Source: Candidatus Tokpelaia sp. JSC188 (GTDB lineage Bacteria > Pseudomonadota > Alphaproteobacteria > Rhizobiales > Rhizobiaceae). From it: a DNA stretch of 64,000 bases. This document shows positions 42,353 to 51,956 of the stretch, in pieces. The notes under the pieces are model-generated. The model was not told the DNA's origin, did not search any database, and was given only the letters and a program-made list of their open reading frames with translations. The stretch spans positions 32,939 to 96,938 of the forward strand of contig QENB01000007.1 of assembly GCA_003331065.1 (NCBI GenBank), in the 5' to 3' direction. The first letter of the stretch is position 1. Each line of letters starts with the position of its first letter. Position numbers and translations under genes: made by a program.

Positions 42353-44098
42353 ATGGCACATGAGACCCCCCTTATTACAGCAATCGTTATGGGCCTCTGT
42401 CTTGCCTTTTTATTTGGTGCAATTGCCAATCGCCTACGGGTTTCACCGTTAGTAGGTTACCTCCTTGCTGGCGTCATTGCGGGACCCAACACCCCAGGTT
42501 TCCATGCTGATGCCGGATTAACAAACCAGTTGGCTGAAATTGGTGTTATCCTGCTCATGTTTGGTGTGGGGTTGCACTTCTCCATGAAAGATCTTCTTTC
42601 TGTGCGGGCAATTGCAGTTCCTGGAGCAATCGCACAGATGACAACTGCGACACTTCTTGGTACATGCCTTGGCCTTATTCTGGGATGGAGTATAAGTAAT
42701 GGTCTAGCTTTTGGCCTAGCTTTATCAACAGCAAGCACTGTTGTTCTCTTGCGCGCTTTACAAGAAAGGCGATTGATTGAAACCAAGCGTGGTCGCATTG
42801 CTGTAGGCTGGCTGATTGTTGAAGATATGGCAATGGTATTAGCACTCGTATTGCTACCATCTTTAGCAAATATTTCAGGGATAACAGAGGCAGCACCAGT
42901 CGACCCTATTGCAATATGGCTTAACCTTGGCATTACGGGTATCATCGGCCTGACAATTGCAAAAGTTGTTCTTTTTATCGCAACAATGATGATTATCGGA
43001 CGTCGACTTATTCCTCTCCTGTTGAAAATTACTGCCCAGACTGGCTCGCGTGAACTTTTCAGTCTTTCAGTCTTGGCTATTGCCTTGGGTGTTGCTTTCG
43101 GGGCAGCTCATCTTTTCGGTGTATCTCTTGCCCTTGGTGCTTTCTTTGCTGGAATGATTATGAGTGAATCGGAATTATGCCATAGGGCGGCAGAGGAAAC
43201 ACTGCCACTGCGTGATGCTTTTGCTGTTTTGTTCTTTGTCTCAGTCGGCATGCTTTTTGAACCGATGAAATTCATTCATAATTTTATCCCGCTATTTGCT
43301 ACACTATTAATCATCATTGTTGGAAAATCTTTTGCAGCTTTTTTGATTGTGCGGATCTTTCGTCATCCTGTAGGCACATCTCTTACTATCTCAGCAAGCC
43401 TTGCGCAAATTGGAGAGTTTTCATTTATTCTTGCCGGATTTGGTAATGCTCTAGGAGTCTTGAATGATGATGCGCGTGACCTTATTCTTGGTGGTGCTAT
43501 TATATCTATTTTACTCAATCCACTTGTTTTTGTTGCTGCAGAAAAAATCAAACAAAAGCTTCAATGCACAATCATTGAAGATAAATCAGATGATGTCGTT
43601 ATTGAAGGTGCACCGAAATATGTTGAAGAACAACTATTTACCAGTAAAAAAACTAATCATACAGTTATTGTCGGCTTCAGCCGAGTAGGGCAGCTTGTTG
43701 CTACAACATTAGGTAAAATTAATATACCGGTAGTCATTATTGAAGATACGGGACGCAATGCGGAGAAAGCGCGCAGTGAAGATCTTGAAGCTATTACCGG
43801 CAATGCTGTTTATGAAGACATATTAGATGCAGCGAATATTTCTTGCGCCTGCAAGCTTGTTCTAACAATAAGCAATGCTTTTGAAGCCGGTCGGATTGTA
43901 TCCATTGCTAGAAATCGGAATAGCGATATTCACATCGTCGCCTATGCCCTATCAGAATCAGAAGGAAAATATCTTTCTGAGCTTGGCGTTGATACTGTCG
44001 TAGCAGATGATCAGCAAATTGCAAACGGTATTATTACTCATCTGATTGGCGGTCTACAAACAATCCTTCAGGAGGAAGAAAGAGCAGTGTTATCATGA
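42353..44098 (+). CDS. Kef/YbaL-type monovalent cation:proton antiporter (CPA2 family)
   Basis: A 581-residue inner membrane protein with about twelve helices of the Na+/H+ exchanger fold (residues 1-395), then a cytoplasmic TrkA-N nucleotide-binding domain (about 415-540) starting HTVIVGFSRVGQLVATTLG, a Rossmann GxGxxG-like loop. It resembles YbaL/KefB potassium efflux proteins gated by NAD(H) or glutathione. The typical motif VGYLLAGVIAGPNTPG is near the start. It overlaps the next gene by 4 bases (ATGA), so the two are coupled. Confidence 0.9.
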   Translation: MAHETPLITAIVMGLCLAFLFGAIANRLRVSPLVGYLLAGVIAGPNTPGFHADAGLTNQLAEIGVILLMFGVGLHFSMKDLLSVRAIAVPGAIAQMTTATLLGTCLGLILGWSISNGLAFGLALSTASTVVLLRALQERRLIETKRGRIAVGWLIVEDMAMVLALVLLPSLANISGITEAAPVDPIAIWLNLGITGIIGLTIAKVVLFIATMMIIGRRLIPLLLKITAQTGSRELFSLSVLAIALGVAFGAAHLFGVSLALGAFFAGMIMSESELCHRAAEETLPLRDAFAVLFFVSVGMLFEPMKFIHNFIPLFATLLIIIVGKSFAAFLIVRIFRHPVGTSLTISASLAQIGEFSFILAGFGNALGVLNDDARDLILGGAIISILLNPLVFVAAEKIKQKLQCTIIEDKSDDVVIEGAPKYVEEQLFTSKKTNHTVIVGFSRVGQLVATTLGKINIPVVIIEDTGRNAEKARSEDLEAITGNAVYEDILDAANISCACKLVLTISNAFEAGRIVSIARNRNSDIHIVAYALSESEGKYLSELGVDTVVADDQQIANGIITHLIGGLQTILQEEERAVLS

Positions 44099-45048
44099 TA
44101 AAGAAGTATATATGGCCATTTATTGGTATTGTTATCACGTTGATATCAATACGTATTCTTTATATGAAACTCTGGAATATCTCATTTTATGACGTTATGG
44201 TACGTTTTAAAGAGTTAAATTTTTATCACTGGATGCTAGCGATTTTTTCTGCTTTTATTGCCTATGCAGCTTTGGCCGGATACGATCGTATTGCATTGAA
44301 TCATCTTGGGAAAAAGATATCATGGGTTTTTATCATGATCTGTTCCTTTACGACCTATGCATTATCTCATAATATTGGCGCATCGGTTTTTTCTGGAGCG
44401 CTAATACGTTATCGTGCTTATAGCATGAAAGGGCTTACAGGTTCTGAAATAGCAATTCTTATAGCTTTTTGCTCTTTTACTTTTGCAATTGGTACTATCC
44501 TACTTTCAGGTATTGTGCTGGTTATCCACCCAGAGCTAATAGAACTTGTAGATGATGATATCCCAAAAGGAGTAGCTATTTTAATTGGTAGCCTGATGCT
44601 TGGTTTTATCAGCCTTTATATCTTTAGCAGTTGGGTGCAATTACCTCCGCTAAAGATCTGTGCAAAGTTTCGGATTACCTATCCAAAACTGAACATTGTT
44701 ATGCAGCAGTTTGTCACCGCTCCATTGGAACTATTAGGAGCAGTTGGCATCATCTACGCTACCCTTCCCAACGCAGGAAATCCTGGTTTTATTGCTGTTC
44801 TTGGAGTTTTTCTAGCTTCATTTACGGTAACACTGCTATCAAATGCACCTGCAGGCGGGCTCGGTGTTCTCGAAGCTATATTCATAGCAGGAATGCCAAA
44901 AATGAATCCAGCAGATGTCATTGCTGCACTCATTATTTTCCGTTTATTTTACCTGATCATTCCACTTATTATATCCATATTTTTTATTATTGTTTTTGAA
45001 ATCATGCACTGGCGTAACCCGTCATATAACTCAACAAAAATGCAATAA
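44095..45048 (+). CDS. UPF0104 / YbhN-type integral membrane protein
   Basis: A 317-residue protein with about eight membrane helices, from the family that includes the flippase domain of lysyl-phosphatidylglycerol synthases. Family marks are HNIGASVFSGALIRYRAYSMKGL and NAPAGGLGVLEAIFIAGMP, close to the PGGLGVxE motif. There is no aminoacyl transferase domain, so it is not an MprF. The ATG overlaps the antiporter stop as ATGA. Its substrate is unknown; a lipid is likely by family. Translational coupling to the antiporter suggests a shared role. Confidence 0.83.
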   Translation: MIKKYIWPFIGIVITLISIRILYMKLWNISFYDVMVRFKELNFYHWMLAIFSAFIAYAALAGYDRIALNHLGKKISWVFIMICSFTTYALSHNIGASVFSGALIRYRAYSMKGLTGSEIAILIAFCSFTFAIGTILLSGIVLVIHPELIELVDDDIPKGVAILIGSLMLGFISLYIFSSWVQLPPLKICAKFRITYPKLNIVMQQFVTAPLELLGAVGIIYATLPNAGNPGFIAVLGVFLASFTVTLLSNAPAGGLGVLEAIFIAGMPKMNPADVIAALIIFRLFYLIIPLIISIFFIIVFEIMHWRNPSYNSTKMQ

Positions 45049-45093
45049 GCATAAAACACACAACCAAGTTAATGAAACGACATAATCAATGAC

Positions 45094-46140
45094 TTATAAA
45101 AAAGAATGTTTACCCTCTTTTGTCCGTATAATTTCAACACCGACAGCTCCTGGTTCAAGATCAAGTTTCTCTATCCGTACTGTAACACGTCGAGCTTGAG
45201 GGTAACTAAGAATAAACGCTGCGATTTGTTCTGCAAGGGTTTCAATAAGATCAATATGCCCAAGCGCTATCAAATTATGTATCCTGTCAAGGATAATATC
45301 ATAGGAAAATATATGACTCATATTTTTTGGATTAACGGAAACGCGAGCTATATCAACTGCCACATTAAAGCAAACCATCTGCTTTTTCTTATGCTCATGA
45401 GCATAGACACCAATGTACATAGGCAATTTAAAATCTGAAACTAAGATACGATCTGTCCCCATATCTATCTTCATCTTATCTGCAACCATATCTCGATCAA
45501 GCGAAATCAATAAACGAATCAGTCGTATATCTTTTTTCAGATCAGTCATGCCAACGCGCGCCATATTCTTAACAGAAAAACCAATAATATCAATATGATA
45601 AGCTAATATTCTTGGAATATCTGGGATTTCTAGCGTGCCTCCAAGACCTACAGCCAGTTCTATGCATCTTGCTTCTTCAACAAACCTTGCGATTTCAGTT
45701 ATCGCATACTTCTTGATTAAACAGTGTGAATTTTCACGATAGCTCTCCAGCATTACACCATAAAGCCCTGCAGTGCCTGAGTATTGTAAAAGCAAGTGCC
45801 AATCTTCTTTCTCAATTTCATCAGTATTGATAAGTAGAATTGTTTTCTGTAAGTGAGCAAGCTGTTTTAGCATGCTCCAATCCAGTCCTTGTCTGCTCTT
45901 TTTTGTCCTTATCCGAAGAAAATCAATTCGGGATAAGAGTGAAGAATCAATATGAAAATTAAAAAGTGGCACTCCAACAGTTAATGATAGTTGTACCTTG
46001 CCGCCAAGTGCACAAAGAGTCTCTTCAAAGCCCTGTAATTCCTGTTTAGTATTCACTGCAATATCCAGTATATCGACCTCGCTTGCAATTCCAATTATCG
46101 CATCCTGCTGACAATGGATGTTAAGCAGAAGTTTCGTCAT
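45094..46140 (-). CDS. Fusion of an MfnB-like (DUF556) domain and dihydroneopterin aldolase FolB
   Basis: A 348-residue protein in two parts. Residues about 222-340 (GTDRILVSDFKLPMYIGVYA ... LIETLAEQIAAFILSYPQ) are a complete FolB domain, which cleaves dihydroneopterin in folate synthesis. The conserved Glu (LIETLAE) and the IGV start are present. Residues 1-215 resemble the TIM barrel of (5-formylfuran-3-yl)methyl phosphate synthase, MfnB (DILDIAVNTKQELQGF; then ARFVEEARCIELAVGLGGTL, IDIIGFSVKN). The two catalytic lysines of archaeal MfnB are not conserved, so this half looks inactive. AAGGTG lies 6 bases before the ATG. Confidence 0.8.
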   Translation of the reverse strand: MTKLLLNIHCQQDAIIGIASEVDILDIAVNTKQELQGFEETLCALGGKVQLSLTVGVPLFNFHIDSSLLSRIDFLRIRTKKSRQGLDWSMLKQLAHLQKTILLINTDEIEKEDWHLLLQYSGTAGLYGVMLESYRENSHCLIKKYAITEIARFVEEARCIELAVGLGGTLEIPDIPRILAYHIDIIGFSVKNMARVGMTDLKKDIRLIRLLISLDRDMVADKMKIDMGTDRILVSDFKLPMYIGVYAHEHKKKQMVCFNVAVDIARVSVNPKNMSHIFSYDIILDRIHNLIALGHIDLIETLAEQIAAFILSYPQARRVTVRIEKLDLEPGAVGVEIIRTKEGKHSFL

Positions 46141-46215
46141 AGGTTCACCTTCTCTTCAATACTATCGTGATGGTAAATGGACCTAAATCTGCTTTTCTGC
46201 TGATTAGAATTTTCA

Positions 46216-47760
46216 TCAAGAAAGCGGAATAATGCGTACTTTACTGATATTGCAGCGCTCCATTTTTATCACTTCAAACCGAAAACCATCAGCTTCAAAA
46301 ACTTCACCCACTATAGGGATATGGCCAAATTTCCAAAGCATATAACCAGCCAGTGTAGTATAGCGGTCATTATCATCAACTAAATCACGATCAAGCAGAC
46401 TACCAAGGCTGCGTATATCTGCATACCCTTCAACAATTAAACTGTCATCCTCACCGCTTTCCATAATAACTGATTCTTCATCATCATCTGGGAAATCTCC
46501 TGCAATTGCTTCTAGAATATCAATCGGTGTTACAATACCTTCAAAAGAACCGTGTTCATCCACCACAATAGCAACTTGCACAGATGAGTGGCGTAACCGC
46601 TCCATTATCCGTAGAACACTAGTATTTTCATGAACAACCAGAGGTTGACGCATAACACTGTCCCAATTAATCTCCTTTCCTTCAGCGATATTTAAAAGTA
46701 ACTCTTTGGTAAAGGCAATTCCAAGAAATTCGTCAATCTTATTATGAGCCAAAACAATACAACTATGCTTAAAACCTTGTAATTCCTTACGGAGATCGTG
46801 TTTATTACCTAATAGATTAAGCCACTCAACCTCGTAACGCGGTGACATAATCGAACGGACAGGTCGTTTCGCGAGATCAAGAACACTGCGGATCATTTGT
46901 TTTTCTTCAGGACGGAAAACTTCGGCAGCGGCCGCCTGTTCAGCAATGACTGCAACGGTATCAGACAAGGTTCCTTCACCTCGCCCTCCACCTAATAAGC
47001 GTAAAACAGCACTAGCTATACGCGAACGTAGATCATTTGTCATGATTAGCTTTTCTCGATTATGACGACTAATCTGGTTGAACCCCTCAATACAGGCTGA
47101 AAACCCAATGGCAGCATACAGATATCCCTTAGGAATATTGAACCCAAATCCCTCTACTACTAAGCTGAAACCAATCATCATCAAAAAGCCAAGACAAAGG
47201 ACGACAATAGTGGGATGCCGGCTAACAAAATTCATAAGCGGAGCTGACGCGAGCATCATAACTCCCATGGCAACGGTCATCGCAGTCATCATAACCGAAA
47301 CGTTTTGCACCATGCCGATAGCTGTAATAATACTATCAAGAGAAAATACAGCGTCAAGAACAACAATTTGGGCGATCAATTCCCAAAACATCACACGCGT
47401 AGCATTGGTTTCGCGAACTTTTCCCTTCCATTCAAGTCTTTGATGTAGCTCTATTGTTCCCTTAGCAAGCAGAAATATGCCACCAGAAATCACGATAATG
47501 TCTCGTCCTGTTCCTTCCCAATCCATAACAGTAAAAAGGGGTTGTGTGAGCGTTGTTACCCAGTTTATCACACCAAGTAAAACCAAGCGCATTAAAAGTG
47601 CACATGTCAAACCAGTAATACAAGCTCTTTGCCGTTCATAAATCGGCAGTTTTTCTGAAAGAATAGCAATAAATACGAGATTATCTATCCCAAGAATAAT
47701 TTCAAGTAGAACCAATGTTAGCAGTCCTATCCAAACATTGGGATTGGCAAGCCATTCCAT
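46216..47760 (-). CDS. TerC-family membrane protein with CBS and CorC domains
   Basis: A 514-residue protein like E. coli YegH and YoaE. Residues 1-235 are the TerC membrane domain with seven helices; the acidic motifs LEIILGIDNLVFIAIL and LDAVFSLDSIITAIGM are the metal-site hallmarks. Two CBS motifs follow (RSIMSPRYEVEWLN and RQPLVVHENTSVLRIM...GIVTPIDILEAIAGD), then a CorC-HlyC transporter-associated domain (about 430-514). TerC proteins have been linked to metal, notably manganese, export. It lies 75 bases upstream of the FolB fusion on the same strand. Confidence 0.9.
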   Translation of the reverse strand: MEWLANPNVWIGLLTLVLLEIILGIDNLVFIAILSEKLPIYERQRACITGLTCALLMRLVLLGVINWVTTLTQPLFTVMDWEGTGRDIIVISGGIFLLAKGTIELHQRLEWKGKVRETNATRVMFWELIAQIVVLDAVFSLDSIITAIGMVQNVSVMMTAMTVAMGVMMLASAPLMNFVSRHPTIVVLCLGFLMMIGFSLVVEGFGFNIPKGYLYAAIGFSACIEGFNQISRHNREKLIMTNDLRSRIASAVLRLLGGGRGEGTLSDTVAVIAEQAAAAEVFRPEEKQMIRSVLDLAKRPVRSIMSPRYEVEWLNLLGNKHDLRKELQGFKHSCIVLAHNKIDEFLGIAFTKELLLNIAEGKEINWDSVMRQPLVVHENTSVLRIMERLRHSSVQVAIVVDEHGSFEGIVTPIDILEAIAGDFPDDDEESVIMESGEDDSLIVEGYADIRSLGSLLDRDLVDDNDRYTTLAGYMLWKFGHIPIVGEVFEADGFRFEVIKMERCNISKVRIIPLS

Positions 47761-47973
47761 GGACTGTCTTAAATCCTTATAATAATTTTTATTTCTGCTA
47801 TATGCAGTTAATGTTTGTACAAAGGAAACAAATCATTGATAAAAAACTCTCAATCTATGATTGATACATCAATACTCAAAATTCCTGTAAAATAACTATT
47901 AGGTCTGGACACATACGTCAATAACCATTACCAATGTCGATAGCACGAGTAGCTTAGAGAGTTTTTCGTGATT

Positions 47974-48049
<76 letters not shown>

Positions 48050-48247
48050 CTTAGCTTTATGCTTTTGTCAATTATAATTTTAAAATTATTTAAGAGGTAA
48101 ATATTTTATAACGACAGATTAGACGATTTTGTCCTTTTTCCTTTTCTTAAGATCGAAATTCTTCATGATATTTTTCATCTTACGACTGTGATCTGTCCTT
48201 CTAGAATAACCGCTGTGTCATTTCAACAGTTCTCTAATCAAAGTAGA

Positions 48248-48406
48248 TCAACTATTGTTTTTTTCATTTATTCCGATCACGGCAAAAACAATTGCTACTG
48301 TATGGGTAATCTCTTGAGCGTCTAATCCCCTTTTTTGTACTTTTCCTTCTTTTTCAAGAAGTTTTCTAAATGGGCGCCAGAACATCGAAAACCTGAAATA
48401 AGCCAT
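48248..48406 (-). CDS. Short unassigned frame of 52 residues
   Basis: It starts MAYFRFSMFWRPFRKLLEKE and continues with RGLDAQEITHTVAIVFAVIG. The composition, a basic first half and a hydrophobic end, looks like real or formerly real coding sequence, but there is no clear ribosome binding site and no family I recognise. It may be a fragment of a decayed gene. Confidence 0.25.
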   Translation of the reverse strand: MAYFRFSMFWRPFRKLLEKEGKVQKRGLDAQEITHTVAIVFAVIGINEKNNS

Positions 48407-50626
48407 AGATTATCATACCCTATTCAGGGAATAAAAGCAGAATAGAACCGCTCTTGATATCTTTATTTTCTTTTTAATACGATAAGGCAAAAGGTTATTC
48501 AAACTAGACACTTGTTTTTCCGAGACGTATTCGATAACAGCATTTTAGGTAGGCTGTGAGGCATTCTATGGATTAAGAGCATAAAACATCATTAAAACAA
48601 TTAGTAATCTTATAAGAGTTGATAATATGGCAAGAACATTCTCCCGTTCAAATATTTAGCCACGATCTGTTGACCTGCTCTCTATCTTTTTTCTTTATCC
48701 TAGGGATAAGACAATGCTCATAACTGTTTTGAAATAGTTTCCATTGCATGTTCCATAGTTTCAGGAACTTTATCTCTAATCTTTACAAGAAGCGTTGGCA
48801 AAAATATCTCTTAAGCGGGATATACTTTCAAGCGTTTTCAGCTTTGTATTATCTTACTTTTTAGTAAGAGCCAATATTGTTATATACTCTGCAAAGAATT
48901 CTAATGAACCTACTGGCATTTTTCAAGACCAATGGCATAGAACATAACACCTATTGTACTAGTCTTTACAAAACTTAAATTCTTTGATCTTAATCTGCGT
49001 CATTAGGTAAGTTTTTAATGAGAGTTGTATCACAAATTATCAATATCTTTCTCATTTTGCACTCTAGATCCGGAGATCAAGATCTGTGCATATTTATAAT
49101 AGTTGTACTAAATATAGTTTGTATTTCTTCTTATTTTTACAAGTAATAAATCAGAATGAAATCTCATTATCCGGATCAAAACTATTATGAGCAGCCGCTG
49201 TTTTTTTCCAATGTAAGGGGTAAACGTTTGTGAAGAATGTAGCTGACTTTTCTGATAGATACGCTCCCTTTAGCAGTATAACAGTTTATAAAGTTATTTA
49301 TTCAAGACAATTTCAGTAGAATAACGACTAATTGTGCTATTCGCATTTTTGCAACACTCCCCTTCAATATAGACTTCTATCCCTTTTTCAATGATGGCTT
49401 TATTAACATATCAGCTATTCCAACGATTTTTCTCTCTTTTAAGATTTTCATTTTTTCGTCGATCTCATGCAAAGATTCAACAACTACGACTTCGAAGTCC
49501 TCCATAGTGCGCACTATCCAGCTTCATGAGAGAATAATAGGAAGGTCGTAGCATACGCTTATCACAATTCACAAATTACAAAATCATATCAATTCCTTTT
49601 CCATGTCATGCCACATCACCGCATTTATATGATGTCTTCAGCAAGTATAGCGCTCCCCAAAAGTGTATTAATATAGATTGTTGTATTCAGACATGTGATT
49701 CTTAAGGGAATCCATTTTACCAACAAGCCCAATCCTTCACTTGTCTTTGAGGCAATATCTACAATGCCATAAGGCAGCTACCTTTCCCAATCTCGCTGTG
49801 GAAACCACTCATCAGTGAATTAACTATTGCATTGAAATATAAAACTAGTAAATCAGGAAAAGCTTTAATCTGAACCCGTTTTCTCAATCAAGGTACGACA
49901 GATATGGATCAATTGGGTAACGAGGCAAGTATAAAAAATAACAGAACATCTTGGTCGTCATCGTTATTATACCAAGTTGATCTTCTTTTCAAAGATGGCT
50001 AATGAATCTTTAATGAATGGCTTTAATAAGGCTCTTTTTAAAACAGTTTTTAAAAACACAAAAAGCCTTGATTCAAAAGAATTACGCTTTGCAATTACAT
50101 AAATAATGTCATTAATTTATTTTGGCCTAAATCAGAAAGACAAAGTGATCTCAATGGTGCCGGTAAAAGCCAAACACTATTCGATTGTCCACATTGGATT
50201 AAACAGAGAAGTTCCTTTTATATTTGGCTATTTTAGAGATAAAAAAGGACAATCTTTACGTTAATTAACACAACAAACAAGAAATCTTGGATATCCAATA
50301 GAAGAATTTATTATTCATCAAATTATAAAGTGGTTTTATTAGAGCCTAATCATTTATGAACAGATAAGCGAGGCGAATGAATGTAAATACGCTTCTCGAT
50401 GTTTTTAATGATGCCCGAGCAAATACGATCAATTTATCATCGATAGCCTGCAATTTGTCGTATCGTCAGATGAATTACATAAGATAGAAAAAACCATGAA
50501 TGTTGCTAAACAACGCAATAGTGACTTTGAAATCATGATCAATCTTTGATTATCATTCAACAGTTTTTTTAAGGATATCAAGCAATTTTAGCTTATTAAG
50601 TTAAGAAGACTACGAACCCGCTTAAT

Positions 50627-50830
50627 ACTTTGAACAAGATCAGGAAACGCTTTTGCAAAGAAATGTTGCTAATATAAAATCAATGAATCAGCAAAAAAAT
50701 GCTCGGCTAGAAAAACGTTTTCGTTTTGCAGATCATTCGCGTATAAAGGATTTGGAGCTTAATTGGATTAATAATCTGAAATTTCCAACTAAATATTGTG
50801 GTAAATACACCGAAATGATAACAACTTAAC
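50627..50830 (+). pseudogene. Fragment of a decayed phage-like gene
   Basis: An open stretch of 67 residues and a stop. It is closed upstream by TAA at 50624, across which the same frame reads EDYEPA. The residues (ARLEKRFRFADHSRIKDLEL) look coding and helical. With no start before Met at 50684, it is probably the 3' part of a gene broken by a stop mutation, just upstream of the amidase on the same strand. Confidence 0.4.
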
Positions 50831-50956
50831 ATTAGAATTATACACTCCTTAAGAGGAATAAAACAAAAGCATTCATATTACGTCAGATATCTTCTGAAGC
50901 GAAATTTCACAATCTTAATATCCTTCCCCCTGCTAAACGATATTAGAAGTGAGGCA

Positions 50957-51376
50957 ATGCGTTATATAGACGAAATAATCATTCATTGTTCCGCTACTTC
51001 GGAAGAAAAAGAATTCACTATCGAGGATATTGATCGTTGGCATCGTGAGCGCGGCTTTGATTGCATAGGCTATCATTTTGTGGTTTTACGGGACGGAAGG
51101 GTTCAGAATGGTCGTCCAATTGAAAAAATTGGCGCACATACCAAAGATCACAATTCGGAAACTATTGCCATTTGCTATATTGGCGGCTTGCAAGCAGATG
51201 GAAAAATAGCAAAAGACACACGGACGTCCGAACAGAAAACTGCATTAATGACACTTTGTAAAGATCTTCTGGAAAACTATCCGTCCATTAGAAAAATATC
51301 TGGTCATAACGAATATGCAGCTAAGGCATGCCCCTCTTTTGATGTTCGGAGTGATCTACTAGGGATGCTTGTATGA
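50957..51376 (+). CDS. Phage-type N-acetylmuramoyl-L-alanine amidase (endolysin)
   Basis: A 139-residue zinc amidase of the T7 lysozyme (Amidase_2/PGRP) type that cuts the MurNAc-L-Ala bond of peptidoglycan. Zinc ligands are visible: His10 in IIIHCSAT, His117 in SGHNEYAAKACPSFD, and Cys125. Tyr39 (GYHFVV) and Lys123 match the catalytic Tyr and Lys of T7. There is no signal peptide, so release would need a holin, and none is seen. The gene is intact among wrecked neighbours, which suggests recent decay or selection for it. GTGAGG is 2 bases before the ATG, an unusually close spacing. Confidence 0.9.
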   Translation: MRYIDEIIIHCSATSEEKEFTIEDIDRWHRERGFDCIGYHFVVLRDGRVQNGRPIEKIGAHTKDHNSETIAICYIGGLQADGKIAKDTRTSEQKTALMTLCKDLLENYPSIRKISGHNEYAAKACPSFDVRSDLLGMLV

Positions 51377-51956
51377 ATTGATATTTCTGACAGTGCTTTG
51401 CTAACTTGGTTGCTTGCCTTAAACTTGATTGGCATAAAAACAGGCACCTTGAATATGAATTTAAAAATCGAATGATTCTGACACAGCAATACCAAAAACA
51501 AACTGATAAATAAGAGCATTATACAGGAAGGAAGAGAAAAGTTACTGCTTTGAAGAAAAGATAAAAGAACCTGATACCTAAAAATTGAAACCATTGAAGA
51601 TAGGACCAGTATTTCCTCATATTGGAAAAGAAATTCTTCTGTCTTTGCGCATTCAAAGGTTAGTTAAATGTAAGTTGTTGATATAGTAGTATCATTTTTA
51701 AAATGTAAGTTTTTGAAAATAATAAATGATTCTTAATCTTAATCAACGGATCGAAATCTAGATTTTTGCATTATTCAACAGTATAAGACCAAATACTTAG
51801 GCTATCTCTTAGATATCAGGCTATGTTTATGAACTGATTTCAAATCAGTTCATCCTAAGGAATATTCATCGCCCGATTTTGTTCAATGCGCTTTTACGTT
51901 AAATGACGAGGATGAAGCTATTCTGCCTAGAGACAACCTTTTATATCCTAAGTCCC
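51377..51956. other. Spacer after the amidase with one coding-like fragment
   Basis: A plus-strand piece at 51427-51513 reads DWHKNRHLEYEFKNRMILTQ and ends QYQKQTDK before TAA. It looks like the end of a small helical phage protein whose start is lost. Nothing else is recognised up to der. Confidence 0.4.

Larger units (their letters stand above)
48050..50956. other. 2.9-kb gene desert with broken reading frames, probable prophage wreck
   Basis: No intact gene of normal size is present. Short coding-like pieces occur: a minus-strand frame of 52 codons at 48248-48406, minus-strand pieces near 48740-48850 (LKTLESISRLRDIFANAS and VPETMEHAMETISKQL), and plus-strand pieces from 50108 to 50830, each ended by stops or frameshifts. 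They sit between tRNA-Lys and an intact phage-type amidase. Decay of a prophage integrated beside the tRNA explains this best; the pieces are too short to name. Confidence 0.5.

Noticed and set aside
42457..42945. A 162-codon minus-strand frame opposite the Kef-type antiporter
   Set aside because: Its composition mirrors the hydrophobic sense gene; it is an antisense shadow.
48050..50956. A CRISPR array or structural RNA (RNase P, tmRNA, SRP RNA) in the gene desert
   Set aside because: No regularly spaced repeats were seen, and none of the conserved cores of these RNAs was recognised by eye. A covariance-model search would be decisive.
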